A DNA stretch of 64,000 bases, from NCBI GenBank assembly GCA_946621465.1, contig CAMOOO010000003.1, positions 55,389-119,388 of the forward strand, written 5' to 3'. The notes below the pieces were generated by a model. The model had not been told where the DNA came from. It worked only from the letters and a program-made list of their open reading frames with translations, and ran no database searches. Positions 18,894 to 27,459 of the stretch are shown here, piece by piece. Numbering within the stretch: position 1 is the stretch's first letter; every line of letters starts with the position of its first letter. Source of the DNA: an uncultured Clostridia bacterium. Lineage in GTDB: Bacteria > Bacillota > Clostridia > Christensenellales > DTU072. The translations under genes and the position numbers were made by a program.

Positions 18894-20786
18894 TCAGTCG
18901 CCGACTTCCGGATAGCGATAGGTCGGGATCATGGCGTGCAATTGTTCGACTACTTTTTCCGGCTCGTTTGCCTGAGAGAGGGAAATGAGCGTTTCCAGTT
19001 GGGTAATAAAATCCTTTTCGGAAACGTCGATCTGTTTGCAGATGAATATTTTTTTGTTAGAAGTGGTACGCATATCCTCGCCGCGGATAAGCAGCTCCTC
19101 GAAGAGCTTTTCACCCGGGCGCAGTCCGGTGAATATAATTTGGATATCGGTGTAAGGCTTCAGACCCATAAGGCGTATCATGTTTTCGGCAAGGTCAAGG
19201 ATCTTGACCGGTTTGCCCATGTCGAGGACGAAGATTTCGCCCGACTGAGAAAAGGCTCCCGTTTCCAAAACGAGGGAGACCGCCTCGGGGATGGTCATAA
19301 AGTACCGGATGATGTCTTTGTGGGTAATGGTGATGGGGCCGCCTTCTTCGATCTGATGACGGAAGAGGGGGATCACGGAGCCGTTGCTACCGAGGACGTT
19401 GCCGAAGCGAACGGCGCAAAATACGGTATCGGGGCAGGTCTGCGCGTGGTATTTAACGATCATCTCGCAACAACGCTTGGATGCGCCCATGACGTTGGTG
19501 GGGTTGACGGCTTTGTCGGTGGAAATGAGTAAGAAACGTTCCACTTTGAATTCGGCGGCGAGCCGACACAAGTTCCACGTTCCTACGACGTTGTTCTTTA
19601 TGGCCTGTTCGGGAACGTGTTCCATGAGGGGAACGTGTTTATGCGCCGCGGCATGGAAGACGTAATCGGGACGGAAGGTTTCAAAGAGAATACGGCAACG
19701 CTGATAGTCGGCAATGGAGGCAATGGTGACTTCCAGATTCAGCTCGGGATAGTGGCGTTTCAGCTCCATTTGAATATCGTATGCGTTGTTTTCGTAGATG
19801 TCGAGGATGATTAGTTTTTTGGGACCGTACCCGGCAATCTGACGGCACAGTTCGCTTCCGATGGAGCCGCCTCCGCCGGTGACGAGGGCCGTTTTGTCGT
19901 GGATGTATTCTTTAATGGCGGTCATATCGAAGGCTAAAGGCTCTCTCCCTAATAGATCGTCGATACGCACGTCACGGGTGGTGAGGGTTTTCGGGTCGTA
20001 GGTGTTGACCATTTCCTGAAGGGGCGGAACGATTTTCAGAACGCATTTTGTGGCGATACAGTCGGCAATAATGCGCTGTTTTACTTCGGGCGCGCAAGAG
20101 GGAATGGCAAAGATAATTTTATGTACATGGTATTTTTTGACGATTTTAGCTATGTCTTTGGTCGATCCGGCAACGGGCAGACCGAGGATGTTTTTACGGA
20201 TCTTTCGGGCGTTGTCGTCGATGAAACAGACCGGTTTAAATATAGAATGGTCGTTCTCGAACATTTTTGCAAGGCCGGTACCCGTCCAGCCGGCGCCGAT
20301 GATGGCGGTATTATTCTGGTTGCCGGTAGGCTCTTCCGAGAAATGCTTTCTTCTGTGTTTTTGTACGTAAAGATAGGGCAGGGTCAGTTTGCTGACGGAC
20401 AGTGCGGTATAGGAGACCAAAAACAGCAGGAAAATGGTGAACGCCTGCCAACGCACCGAGATGGTCTTTAAGCCGAAAGTCAACATAGTAAGTAAGAAGG
20501 TGATGACGGTGGTCCCGGCCAGGTTCAAAAAGAGGATCAGGAAGGCTTTACTTTCCGAGTGCGCCCAGTCCACTCTGTTCTGATGGGTGATGAGAACGAA
20601 GAAGAAATAAAAGAAAGCAAAATAGCCGACGATGGCGAGATAGTGTCGCCAAGAAAAGGCTATTTGCGTAAAGATCAAATCGAAGACGAATAGAAAAAGT
20701 ACCGTCGTACAAACGACAATGGCGAAGTCAAATAGGAGAGACCGCTTCCCGGTCGGTAGCAGATCCATTATTTTTTGTTTAGTCAT
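18894..20786 (-). CDS. Membrane nucleotide-sugar 4,6-dehydratase (FlaA1/CapD/PglF-like)
   Basis: 630 residues. Four N-terminal transmembrane helices (about 15-130), a CoA-binding-like Rossmann domain ('AIIGAGWTGTGLAKMF', about 160), then an extended SDR domain starting 'ALVTGGGGSIGSELCRQI' (about 290). The active-site block 'STDKAVNPTNVMGASKR' has Met in place of the usual Tyr and keeps the Lys, as in the large UDP-GlcNAc 4,6-dehydratases of the WbpM/PglF type. It would act at the membrane to make UDP-4-keto-6-deoxy-HexNAc for surface glycans. Upstream of the GlmU-GlmM fusion, which supplies the precursor pool, on the same strand. Confidence 0.92.
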   Translation of the reverse strand: MTKQKIMDLLPTGKRSLLFDFAIVVCTTVLFLFVFDLIFTQIAFSWRHYLAIVGYFAFFYFFFVLITHQNRVDWAHSESKAFLILFLNLAGTTVITFLLTMLTFGLKTISVRWQAFTIFLLFLVSYTALSVSKLTLPYLYVQKHRRKHFSEEPTGNQNNTAIIGAGWTGTGLAKMFENDHSIFKPVCFIDDNARKIRKNILGLPVAGSTKDIAKIVKKYHVHKIIFAIPSCAPEVKQRIIADCIATKCVLKIVPPLQEMVNTYDPKTLTTRDVRIDDLLGREPLAFDMTAIKEYIHDKTALVTGGGGSIGSELCRQIAGYGPKKLIILDIYENNAYDIQMELKRHYPELNLEVTIASIADYQRCRILFETFRPDYVFHAAAHKHVPLMEHVPEQAIKNNVVGTWNLCRLAAEFKVERFLLISTDKAVNPTNVMGASKRCCEMIVKYHAQTCPDTVFCAVRFGNVLGSNGSVIPLFRHQIEEGGPITITHKDIIRYFMTIPEAVSLVLETGAFSQSGEIFVLDMGKPVKILDLAENMIRLMGLKPYTDIQIIFTGLRPGEKLFEELLIRGEDMRTTSNKKIFICKQIDVSEKDFITQLETLISLSQANEPEKVVEQLHAMIPTYRYPEVGD

Positions 20787-20819
20787 GTGTAACCGTCTCT
20801 TGTTTGTTTTGTTAAAATA

Positions 20820-20848
20820 ATGGTAACATTTTTTTTATTTTTTAACAA
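20820..20848 (-). promoter_or_regulatory. Possible promoter of the dehydratase gene
   Basis: TTGTTA (20843-20848), 17-bp A-rich spacer, TACCAT (20820-20825), about 34 bases before the ATG. Match to consensus is moderate and the region is A/T rich, so this is tentative. Confidence 0.4.
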
Positions 20849-20894
20849 GCGTTTTGACCGGCGGTTACGAGGAAAAGGGAATATTTACTTTTTT

Positions 20895-20999
20895 TTAGCA
20901 AAAAAAGTCCTCTTTTTTCCGGAGTATGGCTTCACAATCGGGGCAAATCATTCTCCCTTCGGGAATTACGTTCCCGCAACATACGCAATAGTTCATCAT
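20895..20999 (-). CDS. 34-residue zinc-ribbon-like microprotein
   Basis: A short reading frame starts ATGATG at 20999 and stops TAA at 20895. It encodes two CxxC knuckles, 'YCVCCGNVIPEGRMICPDCE', spaced 10 residues apart, then a basic tail. This pattern fits a tiny zinc ribbon of a kind common in Firmicutes genomes. It sits alone in the 432-bp gap between the dehydratase gene and the divergent CDP-alcohol gene. No good ribosome binding site is visible, so expression is uncertain. The rest of this gap holds only the two promoter candidates. Confidence 0.5.
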   Translation of the reverse strand: MMNYCVCCGNVIPEGRMICPDCEAILRKKEDFFC

Positions 21000-21146
21000 A
21001 GTCAACGTATGCAGTATGCGCCAAAAAGGTTAACGTTAATCTTTTACATGCTAAATTTCTTTCGTTTTTGTCGGAAAAACAATTTTCGGAGATTTTTATT
21101 TATGCCGTAAATCGCTATACAAGAGTCACACTCACAAAAAGCGTAC

Positions 21147-21175
21147 TGGACAACTTTCATAATAGACTGTATAAT
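21147..21175 (+). promoter_or_regulatory. Promoter of the CDP-alcohol phosphatidyltransferase locus
   Basis: TGGACA (21147-21152), 17-bp spacer, TATAAT (21170-21175). Start of transcription near 21182, 38 bases before the ATG at 21220, with GAGGAT between them. Confidence 0.75.
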
Positions 21176-21219
21176 TAGCTTATACCGTTGCGAAAGGCTT
21201 AGAGGATAGACGAATAAAC

Positions 21220-21836
21220 ATGAAAGGATTTTTAAGAAAAAACGTTGCCAATATCATCAGTTCAATCAGGATTATCTTAGCTATTTCCGCATTTTTTGCG
21301 CTACGATCAACGCTGTTTTCTTAACGCTTTTTACCCTAGCGCAGGCGACCGATCTCGTAGACGGGACCATTGCGCGTAAGCTGGAAATACAGAGCATGCT
21401 CGGAGCTAACCTCGACGCGGCGGGAGACGTGTTGACCTATTTGGCCCTTTGGAAAGTCATCTTTTTCAATCGTCTTCTTTTGGCTTGGCAGTGGATATGG
21501 TATGTATGCGCCATGGTGACGCATGGCATCGCAGCCTTGATCGCATACGTCAAATTCAAGAAATTTTATTTCGTTCACTCCATATCGGATAAACTTTTGG
21601 GAGCGTCACAATTTATCCTTACTTATCTGCTTTTCTTTACCCGGATCGGCGTGCATTTTATGACGTTCATTTGCTCGCTTGCTTCGGTAGCCGGTATTGA
21701 CGCCGTTCTGATCGTATGTCTGAGTAAAAGAGCTAATCCCGCCGTCCTTTCCGTTTTTCAGGTAGGTACAATCAATGCAAAAACGAAGGAAAGCAGAAGT
21801 GAAGAAGAGCAAGAAGGGGAGACGCATAATGTCTGA
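21220..21836 (+). pseudogene. CDP-alcohol phosphatidyltransferase, frameshifted at a T6 run
   Basis: The ATG at 21220 opens a frame for 'MKGFLRKNVANIISSIRIIL' and stops 34 codons on. The downstream part lies in the next frame: 'DLVDGTIARKLEIQSMLGANLDAAGD' (about 21350-21430) holds the whole family motif D-x2-DG-x2-AR-x8-G-x3-D-x3-D. Joining the two needs one extra T in the T6 run at about 21292-21297. The reconstructed ~205-residue membrane enzyme would move a phosphatidyl group from CDP-diacylglycerol to an alcohol. The cause may be a deletion, slippage-based switching or a sequencing error. The adjacent lipid kinase gene suits a lipid role. The C-terminal tail is Glu-rich and less conserved. 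Confidence 0.85.
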
Positions 21837-21980
21837 AAGAGGGCAAAGAGCGACAGAAATATCCGCATCTGAGGCAAAATAAAATCTTTTATAAAAACTG
21901 TTTCTTATCGTAAGACGAGTACATCATTTTGAAAGCGTAAATCACACTGAACAACGGACACATCTCCGCTCCTATTTGAC

Positions 21981-22009
21981 TTGACAGTAAAATGGTTATA
22001 TGATATCCT
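21981..22009 (+). promoter_or_regulatory. Promoter of the lipid kinase gene
   Basis: A perfect TTGACA (21981-21986), 17-bp spacer, TATCCT (22004-22009). A second -10-like TATAAT lies at 22023-22028 without a good -35. Confidence 0.7.
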
Positions 22010-22052
22010 AAAAACAGCATAATATAATTATGCTATGAAAAAAAGAGGTATT

Positions 22053-22925
22053 ATGGAAAAAAGATGTATCATCGTCATCAACGACATGAGCGGTGGGCAT
22101 GAAATAATAGACGAAGAAAGGCTGAAGAAGGTTTTTGGAGAGGGATTCGAGACGACCGTTTTTCATATGACTTCCGATCGCCTGTTCGCTTATACGGAAA
22201 CCGATCGCATCGTCGTATGCGGAGGGGACGGGACTTTTTCCAGAATGATAAACAGATACAAGGGAACGAAAACGGAAATTATCTACTATCCGTGCGGAAC
22301 CTTGAACGAGACGTCGAAGAGGGATAAAAACGGCAGCGGAGACTTTCTTATCGAGAACTGCGGCGAGGCGGACGATAAGATCTTTTCTTACGTTCTCGCG
22401 TCCGGGACCTTCACCCCTCTCGGTTACGCCGTGGAGAATAAAACAAAACAGAAGTGGAAATCGCTTGCATATATCGCCAATGCTTTCCGCCAGCTGAAAG
22501 TATGGCGTATCAATGCCGAACTAAACTGCGACGGAGAGAAAGAAGAAGGGCAGTATTGTCTTGTTATGGCGCTGGATTCGCCCCAGTGCTTCGGACTTCT
22601 GTTTAATAAAATGTTCATACCGAACGACAAAAAAATGCACCTTTTGACGGTAAAAGCACCTCGCTTTAACGGCTTTTTCGGACTGGCAGAGATGTTTTTC
22701 AGCTTTTTCAGAGCGTTTTTTATCGGATTTAAGAAGCCGTTTTCATCTAAAAAAATGCGCTTCAGAGAGTTTACGGAATTGCACGTTAAAACGGACAGAG
22801 AGTACGATTTTTGTGCGGACGGAGAAAAATGGACCATGCCGGCTTGTTTTACCGTTCGTCCTCACGATCTGATTCCTCCCATCCGCGTAGTAACGGGAAA
22901 AGGCATAGAAGCAATAAAAGTTTGA
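22053..22925 (+). CDS. Diacylglycerol/sphingosine kinase-like (LCB5/YegS/BmrU family)
   Basis: 290 residues. The ATP site is 'VVCGGDGTFSRMIN' (GGDGT, about 60-65 from this start), followed by 'YYPCGTLNET' in place of the usual P.GT.NDFA, and the C-terminal 'FCADGEK' matching the family DGE. Such enzymes phosphorylate lipid alcohols such as diacylglycerol or undecaprenol. I choose the ATG at 22053 because AGAGG lies 6 bases upstream; an ATG at 22035 has none. Next to a CDP-alcohol phosphatidyltransferase, so phospholipid turnover is likely. The Ca2+-type ATPase gene starts 19 bases after its stop. Confidence 0.85.
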   Translation: MEKRCIIVINDMSGGHEIIDEERLKKVFGEGFETTVFHMTSDRLFAYTETDRIVVCGGDGTFSRMINRYKGTKTEIIYYPCGTLNETSKRDKNGSGDFLIENCGEADDKIFSYVLASGTFTPLGYAVENKTKQKWKSLAYIANAFRQLKVWRINAELNCDGEKEEGQYCLVMALDSPQCFGLLFNKMFIPNDKKMHLLTVKAPRFNGFFGLAEMFFSFFRAFFIGFKKPFSSKKMRFREFTELHVKTDREYDFCADGEKWTMPACFTVRPHDLIPPIRVVTGKGIEAIKV

Positions 22926-22944
22926 GTAAGAGATAAGGAGTAAC

Positions 22945-25626
22945 ATGAAAGAGTATCTCAAAACCAAAGAAGAAGTATTAGAGGCGTTGGAGACAACGGA
23001 CAAAGGGCTTAGCACGGAAGAAGCCGCGGTCAGAACGGCTCGGGACGGAAAGAACAAGCTCGCCGAGGGCAAAAAGACGAGCTTTATCGTTAAGTTCCTT
23101 TCCCAGTTCGCCGATCCGATGATCATTATGCTTTTGGTGGCGGCGGCTGTCAGCGCGGGTATTACTATTTATAATAATATCCACAGCAACGCTCACGAGA
23201 GTTTCACTGACGTTTTCGTCATTCTGTTCGTCGTCATCCTCAACTCCGTTCTCGGGGTCATACAGGAAAGCAAAGCCGAGCAGGCGATCGAGGCGTTAAA
23301 GGAAATGACGGCGGCGACCAGTAAGGTGCTTCGGGATGGCAAGATCGAACACATCAAGAGCGAGGACATCGTCGTTGGCGATATCGTTTTGTTGGAAGCA
23401 GGAGATTCGGTCCCTGCCGACGGAAGGATACTGGAAAGCGCATCTATGAAGATAGAAGAAGCGGCGCTCACCGGCGAATCGGTACCCGTCAATAAAAAGG
23501 ATATTCCGATGGAACTGAAAGAAGGTGTGGCGGATATTCCTCTCGGCGACCGTAAAAATATGGTCTATATGGGTAGCACCGTCGTTTACGGTAGAGGAAC
23601 CGCAGTCGTTACCGGAACGGGCATGAAAACGGAAATGGGTAAAATCGCCACCGTTCTTGCCAAAGCGGAAAAAGAGCAAACACCTTTGCAGATTAAACTG
23701 TCTCAACTCAGTAAAATATTGACCTATCTTATTATCGGCATTTGCGTCGTCATCTTCGGCGTAGAGCTGATTCAGGCGTGGGTAGGTAAGACCCTTACCA
23801 CCAATCCTCTCGGCATCGTTATCGACAGCTTTATGGTAGCGGTTGCGTTGGCTGTCGCCGCTATACCGGAAGGTTTAGCCGCGGTCGTGACCATCGTCCT
23901 TTCTATCGGCGTTACCAAAATGTCCAAACGAAACGCCGTCATCCGCAAGTTGACCGCGGTAGAAACGCTTGGATGCACCCAGATTATTTGCTCGGATAAA
24001 ACGGGTACTTTGACGCAGAACAAAATGACCGTCGTCGATTACTACAGCCCCGATATGGCGCTCCTTGCTACCGGCATGGCACTCTGTTCGGATGCCGAGA
24101 TCGTGGATGGCGATGCCGTCGGAGAGCCGACGGAGTGCGCTTTGGTCAACTTCGCCTATAAAAATCAATTGGATAAAAACGAACTGAAAGCAAAAGCTCC
24201 GCGTATCGGCGAAGCTCCCTTCGATTCGGGCAGAAAAATGATGTCCACCGTACATAACGACGGCGGGAAGATCATTCAGTACACCAAAGGTGCGACGGAT
24301 GAAATTATAAAGCGTTGCAAAAATATTTTGACGAAGGAGGGCGTACGCGCCATTACCGAAGAGGATATCGCAGCGATTGCCGCCGAAAACAAGAGAATGG
24401 CGGGAAAAGCACTCAGAGTTCTTGCGTGCGCTTATAAAGAATACAAAGCCGCTCCCACGGAGTACACGCCCGAGGCGCTGGAAAACGATTTGACCTTTAT
24501 CGGCGTGACGGGCATGATCGACCCCATCCGTCCGGAAGTTAAGGATGCGGTGGCGCAGTGCCGCGAAGCGGGCATCCGCGTCGTCATGATAACGGGCGAC
24601 CACAAAGATACCGCCGTTGCCATTGCCGAGTCCCTGGGGATCCTCGAGAACGGCACTATGGCGATTACCGGCGCGGACATCGACGCCATGGACGACGAGA
24701 CCTTCAATCAGAACATCGAAAAATACGGCGTTTACGCTCGTGTGCAACCGGAACATAAAGTACGTATCGTAAAGGCGTGGAAAGCTCGTGGGAAAGTTAC
24801 TGCCATGACCGGTGACGGCGTCAACGACGCGCCCAGTATCAAGAGCGCGGATATCGGTATCGGTATGGGTATTACCGGTACGGACGTCACCAAAAACGTC
24901 GCCGATATGATCCTCGCCGACGACAACTTTGCTACCATCGTCAACGCCGTTGACGAAGGGCGTAGAATCTACAGCAATATTTGTAAAGCAATTCAGTTCC
25001 TGCTCGGTAGTAATCTTGCCGAGGTCGTCAGTGTGTTTATCGCAAGTTTAATGGGCTTTACCATCCTCAAACCGACGCACCTACTGTGGATCAACCTGAT
25101 TACCGACAGTCTGCCGGCATTGTCCCTGGCTATGGAAGACAACGAAGCCGACGCCATGAAAAAACCGCCCAGAGGGACCAAAGAAGGTATCTTCTCCAAC
25201 GGCGTAGGCGCGGATATCGCTTATCAAGGTATTTTGATCGGATTACTGACCCTGCTTTCCTACTTCATCGGACACTTCATGGAAACGCACACCTGGGAGA
25301 TCACCGAGAGCCTGGACGGCATGACGATGGCCTTTATGACCCTCTCCATGACGGAAATTTTCCACTCCCTCAACATGCGCAGTCAGCGCGGGTCTATATT
25401 TAAATTAAAGAAGCAAAACTTCTTCTTATGGGGAGCATTCCTCATTGCGTTGGCACTCACGACGGGTGTAATCTACATTCCGTTCCTGGCAAATCTGTTC
25501 AGTTTCCAATCGATCAGCGCAGAAGAGTACTTTACCGCAATGGCATTGTCCGTATCCATTATCCCGCTGGTTGAGATCGTTAAATTGATTGAAAGAAACG
25601 TCAACAAGAAGAAGGGTAAGCTGTAA
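22945..25626 (+). CDS. P2A-type cation ATPase, probably Ca2+ exporting
   Basis: 893 residues, full P-type ATPase. Actuator loop 'TGES' (about 175-178), phosphorylation site 'CSDKTGTLTQNK' (Asp 351), 'KGATDEI' nucleotide region, hinge 'TGDGVNDAPSIKSADIG', ten membrane helices. Helix 4 reads 'AVAAIPEGLAAV' (Glu about 309), helix 5 'NLAEVVS' and helix 6 'NLITDSLPAL', giving the E/N/D set of Ca2+ site II as in SERCA and the Listeria LMCA1 pump. The helix-5 position of site I is not obvious, so one Ca2+ per cycle is likely. Ribosome binding site AAGGAG. A terminator-like hairpin lies 82 bases past the stop, inside the next reading frame. Confidence 0.95.
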   Translation: MKEYLKTKEEVLEALETTDKGLSTEEAAVRTARDGKNKLAEGKKTSFIVKFLSQFADPMIIMLLVAAAVSAGITIYNNIHSNAHESFTDVFVILFVVILNSVLGVIQESKAEQAIEALKEMTAATSKVLRDGKIEHIKSEDIVVGDIVLLEAGDSVPADGRILESASMKIEEAALTGESVPVNKKDIPMELKEGVADIPLGDRKNMVYMGSTVVYGRGTAVVTGTGMKTEMGKIATVLAKAEKEQTPLQIKLSQLSKILTYLIIGICVVIFGVELIQAWVGKTLTTNPLGIVIDSFMVAVALAVAAIPEGLAAVVTIVLSIGVTKMSKRNAVIRKLTAVETLGCTQIICSDKTGTLTQNKMTVVDYYSPDMALLATGMALCSDAEIVDGDAVGEPTECALVNFAYKNQLDKNELKAKAPRIGEAPFDSGRKMMSTVHNDGGKIIQYTKGATDEIIKRCKNILTKEGVRAITEEDIAAIAAENKRMAGKALRVLACAYKEYKAAPTEYTPEALENDLTFIGVTGMIDPIRPEVKDAVAQCREAGIRVVMITGDHKDTAVAIAESLGILENGTMAITGADIDAMDDETFNQNIEKYGVYARVQPEHKVRIVKAWKARGKVTAMTGDGVNDAPSIKSADIGIGMGITGTDVTKNVADMILADDNFATIVNAVDEGRRIYSNICKAIQFLLGSNLAEVVSVFIASLMGFTILKPTHLLWINLITDSLPALSLAMEDNEADAMKKPPRGTKEGIFSNGVGADIAYQGILIGLLTLLSYFIGHFMETHTWEITESLDGMTMAFMTLSMTEIFHSLNMRSQRGSIFKLKKQNFFLWGAFLIALALTTGVIYIPFLANLFSFQSISAEEYFTAMALSVSIIPLVEIVKLIERNVNKKKGKL

Positions 25627-25628
25627 GG

Positions 25629-27005
25629 ATGTTTGCGAAAAAGTGTCGTGAATATCTCCGTCAGCTCGCGCAAAGAACGGTATTGTCCGTTCATACCGAA
25701 ACGACAGAAAAGTCCGCCGAAAAAGCGGACTTTTTCGGTTATTCGTGTATAAAAGTCCGTGCAGACGAGAACGCGTACGCCTGCATTTCGGGCGATGTAA
25801 TCGCCGTTACGGACGGGAGATATCTATTTGAGCAAGAGGACGTTATTTCCCTTCTTTTTCCGCAAGGAAAGGTCTTTTCGTTGCAACAGGACGTCTACTT
25901 TCTCGGCCAAATCAAAGAGATCACTTTTATTGAGATCGACCGGGTAAGGATGAGAGATTATTATGCTTTCCTTGCCCTCTATTCCGCTTTTTGCGTGGAG
26001 AAGGATAAGTCTGTGGCTCGCCGGCAAAAGGCGATTTTAGCCGGCAAAGACAGGGCGAAAATAGAAGAGGAATTGAATCGGAAAGAGAATAGAACGGAGC
26101 AACGGGTGGTTCGTTATATTCCGCACTTGCCCCCGTTATATTGCTTTCCCGATTCGGTGATAAAAGAACTGCTAAAAGGTCTCGGCGAGTCCGTTTGCTT
26201 TCCGCAAGGTGGCGTGTGGCAGGGGCTACTCGACGTTTTGGAGCAGTCGAACGTAAAAAGAATCATTTTGCCCGGGAACGGGGAGAGCGTTCGTTTAAGC
26301 GGCAGGGATATATCCGTCTATTACGAAAAGATTCCGTCTTCGGAAGAAAAACTGATATATTCCTATTTATCGGGTTACAGAGGGTATCCCGTTTGGACGG
26401 AGGCGACTTTTTCACCGCCCGTAAAAGAGGGAACAATGGACTTTTTCTTGCCCCCTGCGCCAACCTTCCCACGTATAATAAGAGAAATAGGCGACGAAGG
26501 AAGTTGCGAAGGGTTGACGGCAACAAAGGACGGAATCTTCAGCAACCTACTTTCTGTTACCGAAAGAAAGGGTACGTTCACCGTGGGCGATAAGTACCTA
26601 TTGACCGTTCTTTCCGAAAAGGGAAGAAAATGCGGACGTATGGCGCAAAAAACCTACCTCAGCGGACGCTTTGCCGTGGCGGAAACGCATTACTACTACC
26701 GTGATAAAACTTTGCGTCTGCGGTTGATGATCGAAAGAGAAAAGAACTTTTTATATATAGATTGCGTAGGAAGAGGCTTTTTGCTTACTTTGGAAGCGAC
26801 CGGGGTTAAAAAGGTGCAATGCAACTTGCCTTTTCAAAATGCCCTGTTCGAGCCGACGGACGGACTCTTTCGTGCGCGCGATAAAATAATATTGATAGGG
26901 GAAAAGGAAATCGGGATTTATTCCGATAGTTTAACGTGCGAAAAAAAAGGAAACAGTTTCTTGTTTCCCCTTGTTACCGAAAAAACGGCTTTTATAATTG
27001 ATTGA
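25629..27005 (+). CDS. Uncharacterised 458-residue protein
   Basis: Not recognised. The ATG is 2 bases after the ATPase stop, suggesting coupling. The protein has no signal peptide or clear membrane helix; it has a basic N-terminus, a mixed alpha/beta look with many short hydrophobic strands ('FFGYSCIKVR', 'KRIILPGNGESVRL', 'NFLYIDCVGRGFLLTL'), and a charged helix around 130-165. Codon use resembles its neighbours. A terminator-like hairpin falls in codons 27-36. The 3' end overlaps the convergent gene by 14 bases. Function unknown. Confidence 0.75.
   Translation: MFAKKCREYLRQLAQRTVLSVHTETTEKSAEKADFFGYSCIKVRADENAYACISGDVIAVTDGRYLFEQEDVISLLFPQGKVFSLQQDVYFLGQIKEITFIEIDRVRMRDYYAFLALYSAFCVEKDKSVARRQKAILAGKDRAKIEEELNRKENRTEQRVVRYIPHLPPLYCFPDSVIKELLKGLGESVCFPQGGVWQGLLDVLEQSNVKRIILPGNGESVRLSGRDISVYYEKIPSSEEKLIYSYLSGYRGYPVWTEATFSPPVKEGTMDFFLPPAPTFPRIIREIGDEGSCEGLTATKDGIFSNLLSVTERKGTFTVGDKYLLTVLSEKGRKCGRMAQKTYLSGRFAVAETHYYYRDKTLRLRLMIEREKNFLYIDCVGRGFLLTLEATGVKKVQCNLPFQNALFEPTDGLFRARDKIILIGEKEIGIYSDSLTCEKKGNSFLFPLVTEKTAFIID
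25708..25735 (+). terminator. Intrinsic-terminator-like hairpin inside the 5' end of the next gene
   Basis: AAAAGTCCGC pairs perfectly with GCGGACTTTT around a CGAAAAA loop and is followed by a T run. It looks like a real terminator for the ATPase transcript, yet the 458-residue frame reads through it. It may attenuate expression of the downstream gene. Confidence 0.7.
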
Positions 27006-27456
27006 CGCTGATACAAATAAGGAGCAAACGAAAAACGTTCTCCACGTCCTCGTTAATATTGATATAATAGGTGGGACGATAGAGGTGCTTAGCAATCACC
27101 GCAGCTTCTACAGGGGCAATGACCCCGTCTTTTTTTATATATAATTTATATTGATAAGCGGACGGGTCGCCGAAAATAAAGAAATTGGTTTTATTCGTTT
27201 TGAGCGCGTCTTTGAGAGGAGAGGGACATATGGTGTAGGTATGTCCCTCTTTTTTTACGTCGACAGAACCCCCGTCGCCGATGCTGACACGCATGGTGCT
27301 TTTATCCACCCAAAACGATTGACCGGCTAGTTTCCCGTTGATGCCATACAGTAGCACGCCGTCCTTTGCCGGCGAAATGATACCGATGGGTTTTTCGGTC
27401 GGGAATAACTGTTCCGAATGAACGGAAAAGATATCTAACGGAAGTTCCAATAACAT
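26992..27456 (-). CDS. Uncharacterised 154-residue protein coupled to a GPH symporter
   Basis: Soluble, beta-rich protein without signal peptide. It has alternating strands ('GQSFWVDKSTMRVSIG', 'FFIFGDPSAYQYKLYI', 'RPTYYINI') that recall a tubby/LURP-one-type barrel, but the match is only by eye. The ATG is 3 bases after the symporter stop and its ribosome binding site AAGGAG is in the symporter 3' end, so the two are co-translated. Function unknown. Confidence 0.75.
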   Translation of the reverse strand: MLLELPLDIFSVHSEQLFPTEKPIGIISPAKDGVLLYGINGKLAGQSFWVDKSTMRVSIGDGGSVDVKKEGHTYTICPSPLKDALKTNKTNFFIFGDPSAYQYKLYIKKDGVIAPVEAAVIAKHLYRPTYYININEDVENVFRLLLICISVNQL

Positions 27457-27459
27457 TTT

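Noticed and set aside
21285-21305. Programmed -1 frameshift site in the CDP-alcohol gene
   Set aside because: The T6 run could slip, but the heptamer is not a canonical slippery site and no downstream stimulatory structure was seen; kept only as one of several explanations.
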